DNA of 34,069 nt from Clostridia bacterium (GCA_017461745.1 JAFTXE010000105.1:1-34069); one strand, 5' to 3'; shown: positions 16,127-25,268, numbered from the stretch's first letter. Numbers and translations: made by a program. The notes: generated from the sequence alone by a model not told the origin.

Positions 16127-17205
16127 TGGATTATACCGCCGCCAACTACCCTATCGCCGTCATAAAGAACGAGAGATTGCCCGGGGGCAATGGCTCTTTG
16201 AGGAAGATCGAATTTTACGGAAAGAGTATTTTCGTCCGTCCGTGTGACCGTAGCAGTTGCGGGTGTGTGTCTGTAACGTATCTTCGCTTGCAGTCTGATA
16301 GGGGACTCAAAAGCTTCGTCAACGAGAAGATTGATATCGGTAGCCGTCAGCATATCTTTATATAGCTGTTCATCGGTGCAGAGCATTACCGTATTGTTTT
16401 TAGCGTTTTTGCTTCCTACGAACATAGGCTTTCCAAACGCTACGCCAAGTCCCTTGCGTTGACCTACGGTATAATTTATAATTCCCGAATGTTCTCCGAT
16501 AACGTTGCCGTCAATATCCGTAAAGCTTCCGCATGGAAAATCGCAGCTACACGTTGACTTTATAAAAGAGGCGTAGTCTCCGTCCTTGATAAAGCAAATG
16601 TCCTGACTGTCGGAGCGATGTGCGTTTGAAAAGTTATTTTCAGCCGCAATTTCTCGTATCTCGGGCTTGGTATATTCACCGAGCGGAAATAGAATATAGG
16701 GCAGAAGCTCTTTTTTTATTGACCATAAAAAATACGATTGGTCTTTGTTTGCGTCTGCTGCCTTTTTTAAATAATAGTTACCGTAAGTGTCTTTTTCAAT
16801 CTTTGCGTAATGTCCCGTTGCAAGATAGTTATATCCTAATCTTGAAGCGCTTTCAAAAAGCTTTCCAAATTTAATACATCTGTTACATTCAACACAAGGA
16901 TTTGGGGTAAGTCCGTTTTTGTAATCTTCAAGAAATTTGTTTATTACGCATTCCTTGAAGCTATCCCCCAACGCTAAGCAATAATGCGGAATACCGAGAG
17001 CATCGGCAATTTTCTTTGCGTCAACACAATTTGCGTCGGGAATTGGAGCGTCATCGTCAACGACGGTTTCCGTATCGCTCCAGACCTTCATGGTAATTCC
17101 ACCGAGCGAGTATCCCATTTTTTTGATAAGCAGGGCGGCAACCGCGCTGTCAACGCCGCCGCTCATGGCTACAAGTACCTTTTTATCTATATTCGTCATA
17201 TGCAT
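16123..17205 (-). CDS. mnmA: tRNA 2-thiouridylase MnmA
   Basis: MnmA puts sulfur on uridine 34 of tRNAs for Lys, Glu and Gln, using ATP and sulfur relayed from a cysteine desulfurase. The protein has the PP-loop AMSGGVDSAVAAL near the start, the first catalytic Cys in NPCVECNRCIKFG, and the second in SQDICFI, plus GQRKGLG and the C-terminal beta domain. The frame is open to 17241, but the ATG at 17205 is preferred: it shares one base with the trmL stop (TGATG) and gives 360 residues, the usual length. The ATG two codons later is also possible. The last bases overlap the P-loop gene. Confidence 0.95.
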   Translation of the reverse strand: MHMTNIDKKVLVAMSGGVDSAVAALLIKKMGYSLGGITMKVWSDTETVVDDDAPIPDANCVDAKKIADALGIPHYCLALGDSFKECVINKFLEDYKNGLTPNPCVECNRCIKFGKLFESASRLGYNYLATGHYAKIEKDTYGNYYLKKAADANKDQSYFLWSIKKELLPYILFPLGEYTKPEIREIAAENNFSNAHRSDSQDICFIKDGDYASFIKSTCSCDFPCGSFTDIDGNVIGEHSGIINYTVGQRKGLGVAFGKPMFVGSKNAKNNTVMLCTDEQLYKDMLTATDINLLVDEAFESPIRLQAKIRYRHTPATATVTRTDENTLSVKFDLPQRAIAPGQSLVLYDGDRVVGGGIIQ

Positions 17206-17711
17206 CACCAATCTCTTGAGGTAAGTTTTCCCTGCGGGCAAAGTCCGTCAAAGCCTTTTTGACGAATAATCTCGTATACGGCAATGGCAACGGAGTTGGA
17301 GAGATTCAGGGAGCGAATGGTGTCCCGCATTGGAATACGAACGCAAAAATCTTTATTTTCGTAAAGCATATCCTCGGGAAGTCCCTTGGTTTCTTTGCCG
17401 AACATTATAAATACGTTGTCGGGATATTCCGTAACTTCGGTATAGGATTTAGGCGCTTTAGTAGTGAAAAAATAGGTGTTTCCTATGGCGTCGGGGCGTT
17501 TCTTGAGAAAATCATTATAGTCGTCGTAATACGTAATATCTAGCTTGTCCCAATAGTCGAGTCCAGCGCGCTTGAGCTTGCGGTCATCTATCTCAAATCC
17601 CATTGGGCGAATGATATGCAGAGAAGCGCCCGTAGCGGCACAGGTGCGCGCAATGTTACCCGTATTCTGAGGTATTTCAGGTTCGTGTAATACTATGTTT
17701 ATCTTATACAT
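17205..17711 (-). CDS. trmL: tRNA (cytidine/uridine-34-2'-O)-methyltransferase TrmL
   Basis: The 168-residue protein is a small SPOUT methyltransferase. It shows VLHEPEIPQNTGNIARTCAATG at the start, IRPMGFEIDDRKLKRAGLDYW, and the knotted C-terminal AdoMet site MFGKETKGLPE and IPMRDTIRSLNLSNSVAIAVYE. TrmL methylates the ribose of the wobble base in certain leucine tRNAs. It heads the minus-strand tRNA modification operon, is transcribed from a consensus promoter facing secA, and is joined to mnmA by a one-base overlap. Confidence 0.95.
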   Translation of the reverse strand: MYKINIVLHEPEIPQNTGNIARTCAATGASLHIIRPMGFEIDDRKLKRAGLDYWDKLDITYYDDYNDFLKKRPDAIGNTYFFTTKAPKSYTEVTEYPDNVFIMFGKETKGLPEDMLYENKDFCVRIPMRDTIRSLNLSNSVAIAVYEIIRQKGFDGLCPQGKLTSRDW

Positions 17712-17741
17712 GACAATTTTCCTTTATATAGTTGTGATTAT

Positions 17742-17770
17742 ATTATAGTATGTTTTGTAAGGATTTTCAA
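17742..17770 (-). promoter_or_regulatory. Sigma-A promoter for trmL-mnmA
   Basis: On the minus strand TTGAAA (17770-17765) and TATAAT (17747-17742) are separated by exactly 17 bases, and the trmL start lies about 30 bases downstream of the -10. Matches 5/6 and 6/6 of consensus. Confidence 0.8.
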
Positions 17771-17821
17771 GTGTAAAGAAAAAAATTTACAAAAGAGTAG
17801 ATAAGTTGTGGCATATACTAC

Positions 17822-17850
17822 TTGAAAAAATGCCAAAAATGTTGTATAAT
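17822..17850 (+). promoter_or_regulatory. Sigma-A promoter for secA
   Basis: TTGAAA (17822-17827) and TATAAT (17845-17850) are 17 bases apart, with the secA start 30 bases beyond. It faces away from the trmL promoter; the two -35 elements are 51 bases apart. Confidence 0.85.
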
Positions 17851-17879
17851 AAAATGAATATTTGTGTATGGAGGTCATA

Positions 17880-20624
17880 ATGGGACTTTTCGGAACTTAC
17901 AGCGATAAGCAATTGAAAAAACTAAATAAGTTTGTTGACTATATTGAATCTTTAGCTCCCAAATACGCCGCTATGTCAAACGCGGAATTAGCGGGAACTA
18001 CGGAGCTTTTGAGAGAAAGACTTAATAAGGGTGAAACGCTTGAGGATATCATGGCTGACGCGTTTGCGGCTATTCGCGAGGCAGACGACCGAATTCTTGG
18101 CAAGCGCCCCTTCCGCGTTCAGATAATCGGTGGAATTATTCTTCATCAGGGAAGAATTGCGGAGATGAAAACGGGTGAGGGAAAGACTCTCGTTGCTACT
18201 ATGCCCGCATATCTTAACGCGCTCAGCGGAAAGGGAGTGCACGTCGTTACCGTAAACGATTATCTTGCCCGCCGTGACAGCGAGGAAATGGGTAGAGTAT
18301 ATGAATTTATGGGACTTACCACGGGTCTTGTTGTTCACGGAATATCTCCCGAGGAGAAAAAACAGGCGTATCTTGCGGATATTACTTACGGTACGAACAA
18401 CGAATTCGGATTTGACTATCTGCGTGATAACATGGTCGTATATAAGGAAAGAATGGTTCAACGCGGACATAACTTCGCAATAGTTGACGAGGTTGACTCT
18501 ATTCTTATTGACGAAGCAAGAACACCTCTTATAATCTCGGGCGCAGGGGAAAAATCCACGGATATGTATGACAGAGCCGATGCATTTGCAAGAAAGCTCC
18601 GTAAATACGTTATAAAGGAAATGGATTCTAAGGAAAGCTACGACGACCTTGACGCAGACTATATAGTTGACGAAAAGGCAAATAACGCTATTCTTACTCC
18701 CAAGGGTGCTGAGAAGGCAGAGAAATTCTTTGAGATAGAAAATCTCTCAAATGCGGAGAATTCCGAGATATCTCATCATATAAATCAAGCTATACGTGCT
18801 CACGGAGTCATGAAGCGTGACGTCGATTACGTTGTGAACGACCAAGGCGTTATGATCGTCGATACCTTTACGGGTCGTCTTATGCCGGGAAGAAGATATT
18901 CCAACGGCTTGCATCAGGCTATTGAGGCTAAGGAAGGCGTCAAGATAGAGAAGGAAAATAAGACGCTTGCGACTATTACGTTCCAGAACTATTTCAGAAT
19001 GTATTCCAAGCTTTCGGGTATGACGGGTACTGCTCTTACCGAAGAAACAGAATTCCGTGAAATATACAATCTCGATGTAATAGAAATTCCCACCAATAAG
19101 CCGATGATAAGAACGGATCATCCCGACGTCGTATATAAAACGGTTAATGGTAAATACGACGCTATCGTAAAGCAAATAATTGAGTGCCACGAAAAAGGTC
19201 AGCCGATACTTGTCGGAACTGTTTCTATTGATAAATCCGAGGAGTTATCTCGCAGACTCAGACGCGAGGGAATAAAGCATACCGTCCTTAACGCTAAATA
19301 TCACGACAAGGAAGCGGAGATAGTAGCTCAGGCGGGTAAGCTTGGCGCGGTTACTATTTCCACCAATATGGCAGGACGTGGAACTGATATTATGCTCGGA
19401 GGTAATCCCGAGTATATGGCAAAGAAGGAAATGCGCAAAATGGAGATCGACGAGGAGCTGATAGCTATGGCTACGGGTACTGCGGAGATCGACGATGAGG
19501 AAGTAAAGAGCGCAAGAGAGACCTTCAGACAGCTATACGATAAATTTAAGGAAGAAATCGCCCCCGAGGCGCAAAAGGTCAGAGATGTGGGAGGCTTGTT
19601 CATTCTCGGAACTGAGAGACATGAAAGCCGCCGTATCGACAATCAGCTCAGAGGACGTTCGGGACGTCAGGGCGACCCTGGTGAGTCAAGATTTTATCTG
19701 TCACTTGAGGACGACCTTATGCGTCTGTTTGGCTCTGACAGACTGATAGATATGGTAAATAGACTTGGACTTCCCGAGGATATGCCTATCGACGCAAAAA
19801 TACTTTCGGGAAGAATTGAGTTTGCTCAAAAGAAGATAGAGGACCAGAACTTCAAACGCCGTAAATACGTCCTTACCTATGACGACGTAATGAATCAGCA
19901 GAGAAATCTTATTTATAAGCAGAGATACGACGTTCTGAACGGTGAGGATATCAGTGAAACTATAAGAAAAATGATAACCGCAACGGTTGCCGAAAACGTT
20001 GATACCTACCTTCAGGGAGACGATGCTGCGCTTTGGGATTTCAACGGACTCAGAGAAGCGTATAAGGGCTTGCTTACTACACCCGAGGACTTCCAATACG
20101 GTGAAGCAGAGCTTAAGAAACTTAAGAAAGACGATGTTTTTGACGTTCTTTCAGAGCGCGCTATGAAGCTTTACGATGAAAAAGAAGAAAGCATAGGCGA
20201 GGAAAGATTCAGAGAAATAGAAAGAGCCGTTCTTTTGCAGAACGTAGACCGAAATTGGATGGAGCATATTGATGCTATGGATGACCTCAAGGATAGCATA
20301 AGACTTCAATCCTATGCGCAGAGAGATCCCGTTAACGAGTATAGATTGCAAGGCGCTGATATGTTCGACGCTATGGTCGCGGATATAAGAGAGCGTACCT
20401 CAAGAATGATACTTTCGGTAACGCTGAAAACTCCCGAGGTTAAGCGTGTGCAGCTGGCAAAGCCGTTGACGGAGGGCTTCGAGGGAGACGAGGCTAAAAA
20501 GCCCAAAAAGGTAACGGTTGTAAAGAAGGCGTCGGAAAGCGTCGGAAGAAACGATCTGTGTCCTTGCGGCTCAGGCAAAAAGTATAAAAAGTGTTGCGGA
20601 GCTCCCGCAAATACTCAGAATTAA
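17880..20624 (+). CDS. secA: Preprotein translocase ATPase SecA
   Basis: SecA drives unfolded preproteins through the SecYEG channel by ATP hydrolysis. The 914-residue protein has the Walker A loop MKTGEGKT (residues 96-103), the DEAD-type IVDEVDSILIDEARTPLI, the preprotein cross-linking domain, TNMAGRGTDIMLGGNPEY, and LRGRSGRQGDPGESRFYLS of the second motor domain. The C-terminus carries a complete zinc site CPCGSGKKYKKCC. The start at 17880 is preferred over an upstream in-frame ATG at 17862, because GGAGG (17870-17874) lies 5 bases before it. All motifs are intact. Confidence 0.98.
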   Translation: MGLFGTYSDKQLKKLNKFVDYIESLAPKYAAMSNAELAGTTELLRERLNKGETLEDIMADAFAAIREADDRILGKRPFRVQIIGGIILHQGRIAEMKTGEGKTLVATMPAYLNALSGKGVHVVTVNDYLARRDSEEMGRVYEFMGLTTGLVVHGISPEEKKQAYLADITYGTNNEFGFDYLRDNMVVYKERMVQRGHNFAIVDEVDSILIDEARTPLIISGAGEKSTDMYDRADAFARKLRKYVIKEMDSKESYDDLDADYIVDEKANNAILTPKGAEKAEKFFEIENLSNAENSEISHHINQAIRAHGVMKRDVDYVVNDQGVMIVDTFTGRLMPGRRYSNGLHQAIEAKEGVKIEKENKTLATITFQNYFRMYSKLSGMTGTALTEETEFREIYNLDVIEIPTNKPMIRTDHPDVVYKTVNGKYDAIVKQIIECHEKGQPILVGTVSIDKSEELSRRLRREGIKHTVLNAKYHDKEAEIVAQAGKLGAVTISTNMAGRGTDIMLGGNPEYMAKKEMRKMEIDEELIAMATGTAEIDDEEVKSARETFRQLYDKFKEEIAPEAQKVRDVGGLFILGTERHESRRIDNQLRGRSGRQGDPGESRFYLSLEDDLMRLFGSDRLIDMVNRLGLPEDMPIDAKILSGRIEFAQKKIEDQNFKRRKYVLTYDDVMNQQRNLIYKQRYDVLNGEDISETIRKMITATVAENVDTYLQGDDAALWDFNGLREAYKGLLTTPEDFQYGEAELKKLKKDDVFDVLSERAMKLYDEKEESIGEERFREIERAVLLQNVDRNWMEHIDAMDDLKDSIRLQSYAQRDPVNEYRLQGADMFDAMVADIRERTSRMILSVTLKTPEVKRVQLAKPLTEGFEGDEAKKPKKVTVVKKASESVGRNDLCPCGSGKKYKKCCGAPANTQN

Positions 20625-20631
20625 CTATTTT

Positions 20632-20667
20632 TATCAGTCGCATTGTGAATAAACGGTGCGGCTGATA
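20632..20667. other. Hairpin between secA and the next gene
   Basis: TATCAGTCGCA (20632-20642) can pair over 11 positions, one of them G-U, with TGCGGCTGATA (20657-20667). No T-run follows, so it is a weak terminator at best or an mRNA processing or stability hairpin. The next gene begins 22 bases later. Confidence 0.45.
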
Positions 20668-20689
20668 CGGATATTTACAAGGAGATTTT

Positions 20690-21400
20690 ATGGGCTTTGG
20701 ATTGTTGTTCGTTGGATATTTTTGTGCGACTCTTATGTCGATCAACGTGGCGGGCGCTTTTATAAGAATACTCGGATACGGAATAGCTTTTATTGCGTCG
20801 AGAAAATTAAATAAATATAATCGCTCGTTTGAGATGTTATCATGGATGTCTCTGCTTATGCTTTTTGTCGCTGTGCTGCTTGCGGCATCCGACGTATCAA
20901 CGTTTCTATACGAAGGCTTGATTATAGATAATAATTTTCTTGGAGAGACCTACAGAGCGTTTGTCGGATACGTAGAAATGGCGTTATCATTTGCTTTTAA
21001 CGCGGTAATGTTATATTCCATAAAAAGCATTGCGGAAGAGACTGAGGTCACTAAAATATCAATAGCGGCGGTAAGAAATTTCATCTTTATCTGTGTGTAT
21101 TACATATTGAATATTTTTTGTATGCTACCGTTCGCATTTTCAAAAGCTGCGGCTAAATATTTAAGCGCTCCTGTGCTGATACTGTACTTTGTATGGATAA
21201 TTCTGAATCTCGTCTTGATTGCGTCGTGCTATGCAAGAATTTGCGATGAAAACGACGTTGACATGGCGCGTAAGCCTTCTAAATTCGAATTCGTTAACAA
21301 AATGAGAGCGGAATCGGAAAAAAGAGGGCAGAAGGCGTCGGAAAGACAAGAGGAATATATCAAACAAAAGATGGAAAAGCGTAATAACCGAAAAAAATAA
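20690..21400 (+). CDS. Multi-span membrane protein of unknown function
   Basis: I cannot assign this 236-residue protein. It has five or six hydrophobic spans (roughly 2-35, 47-70, 84-112, 124-150 and 158-185). A cytoplasmic tail rich in Lys, Arg, Glu and Gln (about 195-236) is likely a helical or coiled segment. AAGGAG precedes the start. It is separated by 10 bases from the next membrane protein gene, so the two are probably made together and may form a complex. No transporter or enzyme motif was seen. Confidence 0.85.
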   Translation: MGFGLLFVGYFCATLMSINVAGAFIRILGYGIAFIASRKLNKYNRSFEMLSWMSLLMLFVAVLLAASDVSTFLYEGLIIDNNFLGETYRAFVGYVEMALSFAFNAVMLYSIKSIAEETEVTKISIAAVRNFIFICVYYILNIFCMLPFAFSKAAAKYLSAPVLILYFVWIILNLVLIASCYARICDENDVDMARKPSKFEFVNKMRAESEKRGQKASERQEEYIKQKMEKRNNRKK

Positions 21401-21410
21401 AGGAGTCTAT

Positions 21411-22784
21411 ATGAAAGGAAAGAAGTACATAAATTTTAAGGCAATAGGTCTTTCTTTGATATTTTTGTTTAATCCAAATATAAACGTTATAGATTTTTTG
21501 CCTGATTTCATTGGATATATTATTTTGTGCGCCTTGCTGACCAATCTTGCCGACATAAATGAAACCGTATCGGAAGCGCTTGGCATATTTAAAAAGATGA
21601 TATTTATAGATGCCGCTAAGCTTGTGGCTCTTATATGGATATTCGGTATGTCGGTTACGACTGAGAAAAATTCCTCATTGTTGCTTTGGTCCTTCGCTTT
21701 TGGTATTTTGGAAATGCTTTTCGTTATCCCTGCGTTCCTTAAATTGTTTAAGGGACTTGGAGAGCTCGGATATCTTTACGATAATACCTCTATCAACGAA
21801 AAAAACGGTAACCGTAAGAAAAATTATACCGATAGCTTACGCAGATTTACGGTAGCCTTTATCGCAATTAAGTCTATTATGGCATTTCTTCCCGAATTTG
21901 CGGATCTTACGTCTACAGAATATTCGGAAAATCAAGGGATAACAAATCTTTACGAGCATATAGGAATCATGCGCTTTCTTGCGTTTGTCCCCGTGCTTGT
22001 TTTAGGAGTTATCTGGATAGTAAAAGTTATTCTTTATTTTAATCGTATAAACAATGATGTAAAATTTAACTCAGCTATTGACGAGATATACCGTAGCAGA
22101 GTTTTGAATAAAAGCGGTATCTTCGTAAAAAGAAATATAAAGCTTTCATTTGTATTGTTGTTGTTGGTTGCCGTATTCAGCTTTGATTTGAGAATTGAAT
22201 CGGTAAATGTTTTACCCGATTTTATCTCCGCAATACTCGTCTTTGCCTTTTTCTGTGTCGTATCCAAACGAACGTCAATAAATAAAAAAATATCTGTTAC
22301 CGTAGCTACGGTATATTTCGTTACGGCTGTTGCCGCGACTGTTACAGAGTTCTTGTTCTTTAAAAACTATTATTACGAGTCAATATACAGAGCTCAAGAA
22401 GCAATGCAAGCTTTTGTCGTTATGGCAACCTTTGCCGTAATAAATATCGCAGTATTTGCCATTGCTTGCGTGATGATGCTAATGGCTTGCGACAATATTA
22501 TTAAAGAGCATACGGGCGGAATAACGGTATCAAACGATAAGTCTAATGAGTATCAATTAAAAATGTCGGAAGCGCTTCATGCAGATCTGCGAAGATCATT
22601 GATATTCTGTGCCGCATCAACGGTTGTTTATCTTGTTACGGACGCTTGCTATGTGCTTTTGGCAAAGGACTACGGATTTATGCTGTTTATTAACGTTATA
22701 GGCTTTATTCTGTTTATTGCTTCTTTCATAAAAGCGTATTCCGATATTTCTGAGGCTGTTGAAGCTAAATATATTTTGGAATAA
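21411..22784 (+). CDS. Membrane protein of unknown function with internal duplication
   Basis: The 457-residue protein has about ten to twelve hydrophobic spans and no recognised family motif. The two halves look related: INVIDFLPDFIGYIILCAL (about 24-42) corresponds to ESVNVLPDFISAILVFAFF in the second half. The shared LPDFI falls at residues 30-34 and 268-272, so the repeat step is about 238 residues, half the protein. This suggests duplication of a membrane module. It starts 10 bases after the 236-residue membrane protein gene, with AAAGGAG upstream. No charged pore, ATPase or peptidase motif was found. Confidence 0.85.
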   Translation: MKGKKYINFKAIGLSLIFLFNPNINVIDFLPDFIGYIILCALLTNLADINETVSEALGIFKKMIFIDAAKLVALIWIFGMSVTTEKNSSLLLWSFAFGILEMLFVIPAFLKLFKGLGELGYLYDNTSINEKNGNRKKNYTDSLRRFTVAFIAIKSIMAFLPEFADLTSTEYSENQGITNLYEHIGIMRFLAFVPVLVLGVIWIVKVILYFNRINNDVKFNSAIDEIYRSRVLNKSGIFVKRNIKLSFVLLLLVAVFSFDLRIESVNVLPDFISAILVFAFFCVVSKRTSINKKISVTVATVYFVTAVAATVTEFLFFKNYYYESIYRAQEAMQAFVVMATFAVINIAVFAIACVMMLMACDNIIKEHTGGITVSNDKSNEYQLKMSEALHADLRRSLIFCAASTVVYLVTDACYVLLAKDYGFMLFINVIGFILFIASFIKAYSDISEAVEAKYILE

Positions 22785-22981
22785 TTTGGAGACGATAGAT
22801 TTTGCATAAACTTTATCTTTTTGAACATACTTGTTAATGTGGAGGCAATGCCACCACATGATTTCGGTTTACGGACGACGTTAATTTATTTTGCCGAGGT
22901 TTTCTTAAGTCCCAACGATATGCCTTTTCCGTCAATTATGGCAATTTCGTGTTGCAGATGCAATGGCAGAAGGAGTATCTC
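22785..22981. other. Gap with a small hairpin, no recognised gene
   Basis: Only one structure stands out: TGTGGAGGC and GCCACCACA (22837-22858 region) can form a short imperfect hairpin. Open frames here on both strands have no convincing ribosome binding site or family resemblance. A promoter for the small gene at 22982 was not identified. Confidence 0.4.
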
Positions 22982-23182
22982 ATGCAAAAAGATAAAGCGA
23001 AGCGTAAGTATGACCGAAACTATCACGTTGAGAATGAATTTATATGCGACAATATTTTTAAAGCTTGTCAGAAGCAACCCTATCTTGACTCAACACAGAA
23101 AGGGAAGTGGGGACGAGGGAAGGATGATTCGCCCGTTAACGAAGACGAATATCCAAGTAATAATAATCCGTTGCCGCAATAA
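22982..23182 (+). CDS. Small hydrophilic protein of unknown function
   Basis: The 66-residue product is very hydrophilic: a basic start (MQKDKAKRKYDRNY), a middle with two cysteines (ICDNIFKAC) and an acidic, Asn/Pro-rich tail ending NNPLPQ. The frame is open further upstream to 22949, but AAGGAG at 22970-22975 lies 6 bases before the ATG at 22982, which fixes the start. A strong hairpin follows the stop. It has no signal peptide or membrane span. The good ribosome site and ordinary codon use favour a real gene, but I know no homologue. Confidence 0.6.
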   Translation: MQKDKAKRKYDRNYHVENEFICDNIFKACQKQPYLDSTQKGKWGRGKDDSPVNEDEYPSNNNPLPQ

Positions 23183-23205
23183 AGCTTCTTAACGAGTCCA
23201 AACGC

Positions 23206-23237
23206 AATGCGCCTGCCGTTATTACGGCGGGCGCATT
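23206..23237 (+). terminator. GC-rich hairpin after the small gene
   Basis: AATGCGCCTGCCGT (23206-23219) pairs with ACGGCGGGCGCATT (23224-23237) over 14 positions including one G-U, with a four-base loop. Only a weak T-rich stretch follows. It separates the small gene from the SRP RNA promoter. Confidence 0.65.
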
Positions 23238-23280
23238 TGCTGATTTCACAGAAATTTAATAACAAAATTCTAAAATGTAC

Positions 23281-23309
23281 TTGAAAAAATCATTAAAATC
23301 TGTTATACT
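23281..23309 (+). promoter_or_regulatory. Sigma-A promoter for the SRP RNA
   Basis: TTGAAA (23281-23286) and TATACT (23304-23309) are 17 bases apart, predicting a start near 23316. It may also serve dnaX by read-through. Confidence 0.75.
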
Positions 23310-23343
23310 ATATGGGTAACTGAAATTCGGAGCTTTTTCCGAA

Positions 23344-23650
23344 ACAACAGGCTGTAAAATAAGGCCATACAAGCCGGGGAATTAGCGGAGCCCTGTACCT
23401 GAAATCCGCTACAGCAGGGGTGTATTCCTTTTTTGAGGATTTAGCTGAAACGGTCTGAATCGTGTCCTGCTGCGTTGAAGAGTGGGTCTTGCGCAATTGA
23501 GGGCTGTGAACCATGTCAGGTGGGGAACCAAGCAGCATTAAGCAGTTTACTTGATGTGCCGCGAGGTAGCCTGCTCGGAGCAGGAGGTACGAAGTTCGCG
23601 TGGATGCGACGTTCGATCTTAAGGTGTATGGTCTTATTATACAGCTTGTT
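23344..23650 (+). ncRNA. ffs: Signal recognition particle RNA, large Bacillus type
   Basis: The RNA joins Ffh to target ribosomes making membrane and secreted proteins. The S-domain core is clear at 23514-23537: GTCAGG, a GGAA tetraloop closed by GG/CC, then AAGCAGC. It is followed by GTGCCGCGAGGTAGCCTG (23558 region). The Alu side shows ATTAGCGGAGCCCTGTA and ATCCGCTA as in B. subtilis scRNA. The ends pair: 23347-23370 with 23626-23649, about 24 positions with a few wobbles or mismatches. A T-run right after (to about 23655) makes the closing helix a likely terminator. Exact mature ends are uncertain; transcription probably starts near 23316. Placement before dnaX is conserved in Firmicutes. 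Confidence 0.92.
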
Positions 23651-23675
23651 TTTTATAGTATTAAGGAGGAGTTTT

Positions 23676-25253
23676 ATGCATCAGGCTTTGTACAGAAAAT
23701 GGCGTCCGCAGACCTTTGATGACGTTTGCGGTCAGGAGCATATTACCTCTATACTTAAATATGAAACGGAGAATAATAAGTTCTCCCATGCGTATCTGTT
23801 TTGCGGTTCGAGAGGAACGGGCAAAACCACTTGCGCAAAGATTCTTGCAAAAGCGGTTAACTGCGAAAGCCCTATAAACGGTAGCCCTTGTAATAAATGC
23901 GCCTCTTGTATGTCTATTGATAGTGGCGCAGCTACTGACGTTCTGGAGATGGATGCGGCATCAAACAACGGCGTTGATAATATCAGAGATATCCGCGATG
24001 AAGTGGTTTATATGCCAACGGCGCTTAAATATAGAGTCTATATTGTGGACGAGGTTCATATGCTCAGCGGAAGTGCCTTTAACGCGCTTTTAAAAACCCT
24101 TGAAGAGCCGCCCTCACACGTAGTTTTTGTTTTGGCAACCACCGAATTGCATAAGCTTCCCTCTACGATAATATCAAGATGTCAGCGCTTTGATTTCCGA
24201 AGAATATCTACGCAGGTCTTGATGGACAGGCTTGCTTATATATCTGACAACGAGAATATAAGCTACGAAAAAGAAGCGCTCAGGGTTATTGCAAAGATGG
24301 CGCAGGGCGGTATGCGTGACGCTATCAGCTTACTTGAGCTTTGCGCGGGAACTGACAGTAAAATCACGCTTACCTCAGTTAATGAGACGTTAGGCTCGGG
24401 AGGGCGTGAGAATATCGAAAATACGGTAAGAGCAATAGCTAAAGGTAATTTTGACGCTATATTCTCGGTGATTACAGACGTCGTAGCGTCATCAAAGGAT
24501 ATTTCTGTTTTTTGGCAAGAGCTTATCTCGTATTATCGCGATATGTTGGTTATGAAAACAACGTCAGCGGCAGAAAGGTATCTTGACCTTACGGAGAATG
24601 AAAGCGAACAGCTGAAAAGGTCGTGCGAGCTATTTACAAAGAATACGTTGCTTTGGCACTGTAGAATACTTGACGAAGCCTTATATACCATGCAAAAAGC
24701 AGGCTCAGCTAAGCGTATTGTAGCCGAAATGGCTTTGATAAAAATGAGTGACAGCATGCTTGATACGTCTATGGATGCCGTGCTTTCAAGAATATCTAAG
24801 CTTGAAAACGCAGTTGCTACAGGCGTGCAGATAGTATCGGATAAGACCGATTTGGAAGAATCCTTACCTAAGTACACAGCCCCGCAAAAGCAGGAGAATA
24901 AAGCCGCGGAGAAAACGCCCGTCGAGACGTCCTCAAAGGAAGAAACGAGTAGTGACGATTCGCTAAAAATAATTCGCGGTTGGAATGAGATAGCTGAAAA
25001 AGCTGCGGCTGGAGATATGGCAGTTCTGCCTTTTTTGAAAATGGCAAAAGCGTTTACCGATAGTAACGGTAAAATTTACGTTAGATTTCCTAACGATTTT
25101 GCAAAAAACATGGTTGAAAAATCAGATGTTGCAAATGGAATTCTCGCGGCGTTTTCAATTCAGTTTAATAGAAGAATAGAACCTGCGGATGTGATTTTCG
25201 GTGTGCTTGTAGGTGACGAGGATATTACCGATTTTGATGATTTGATTATTTAA
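23676..25253 (+). CDS. dnaX: DNA polymerase III subunits gamma/tau
   Basis: DnaX is the clamp-loader motor that opens the beta clamp at primed DNA. The 525-residue protein starts with QALYRKWRPQTFDDVCGQEH and has a Walker A loop GSRGTGKTT. It has a four-cysteine zinc module (CESPINGSPCNKCASC), Walker B YIVDEVHMLS, the sensor region ATTELHKLPSTIISRCQRFDF, and a C-terminal tau-like part after a charged linker (about 390-430). The frame is open upstream to 23475 through the SRP RNA, but AAGGAGGAG followed by ATG at 23676 sets the start. No slippery A-run for a gamma frameshift was found, so only the tau form is expected. Confidence 0.97.
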   Translation: MHQALYRKWRPQTFDDVCGQEHITSILKYETENNKFSHAYLFCGSRGTGKTTCAKILAKAVNCESPINGSPCNKCASCMSIDSGAATDVLEMDAASNNGVDNIRDIRDEVVYMPTALKYRVYIVDEVHMLSGSAFNALLKTLEEPPSHVVFVLATTELHKLPSTIISRCQRFDFRRISTQVLMDRLAYISDNENISYEKEALRVIAKMAQGGMRDAISLLELCAGTDSKITLTSVNETLGSGGRENIENTVRAIAKGNFDAIFSVITDVVASSKDISVFWQELISYYRDMLVMKTTSAAERYLDLTENESEQLKRSCELFTKNTLLWHCRILDEALYTMQKAGSAKRIVAEMALIKMSDSMLDTSMDAVLSRISKLENAVATGVQIVSDKTDLEESLPKYTAPQKQENKAAEKTPVETSSKEETSSDDSLKIIRGWNEIAEKAAAGDMAVLPFLKMAKAFTDSNGKIYVRFPNDFAKNMVEKSDVANGILAAFSIQFNRRIEPADVIFGVLVGDEDITDFDDLII

Positions 25254-25268
25254 AAAGGAGAAATAAAA

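Noticed and set aside
17206..17241. Longer N-terminus for MnmA starting at 17241
   Set aside because: It would overlap trmL by 37 bases and add 12 residues not typical of the family. The TGATG junction at 17205 is a better start.
22821..23192. Plus-strand open frame of 123 codons
   Set aside because: It overlaps the 66-residue frame, which has the better ribosome site. Its translation looks random with many Arg and Cys.
23676..25253. Programmed frameshift in dnaX producing a gamma form
   Set aside because: No A-rich slippery run followed by a hairpin was found in the region after the ATPase domains.
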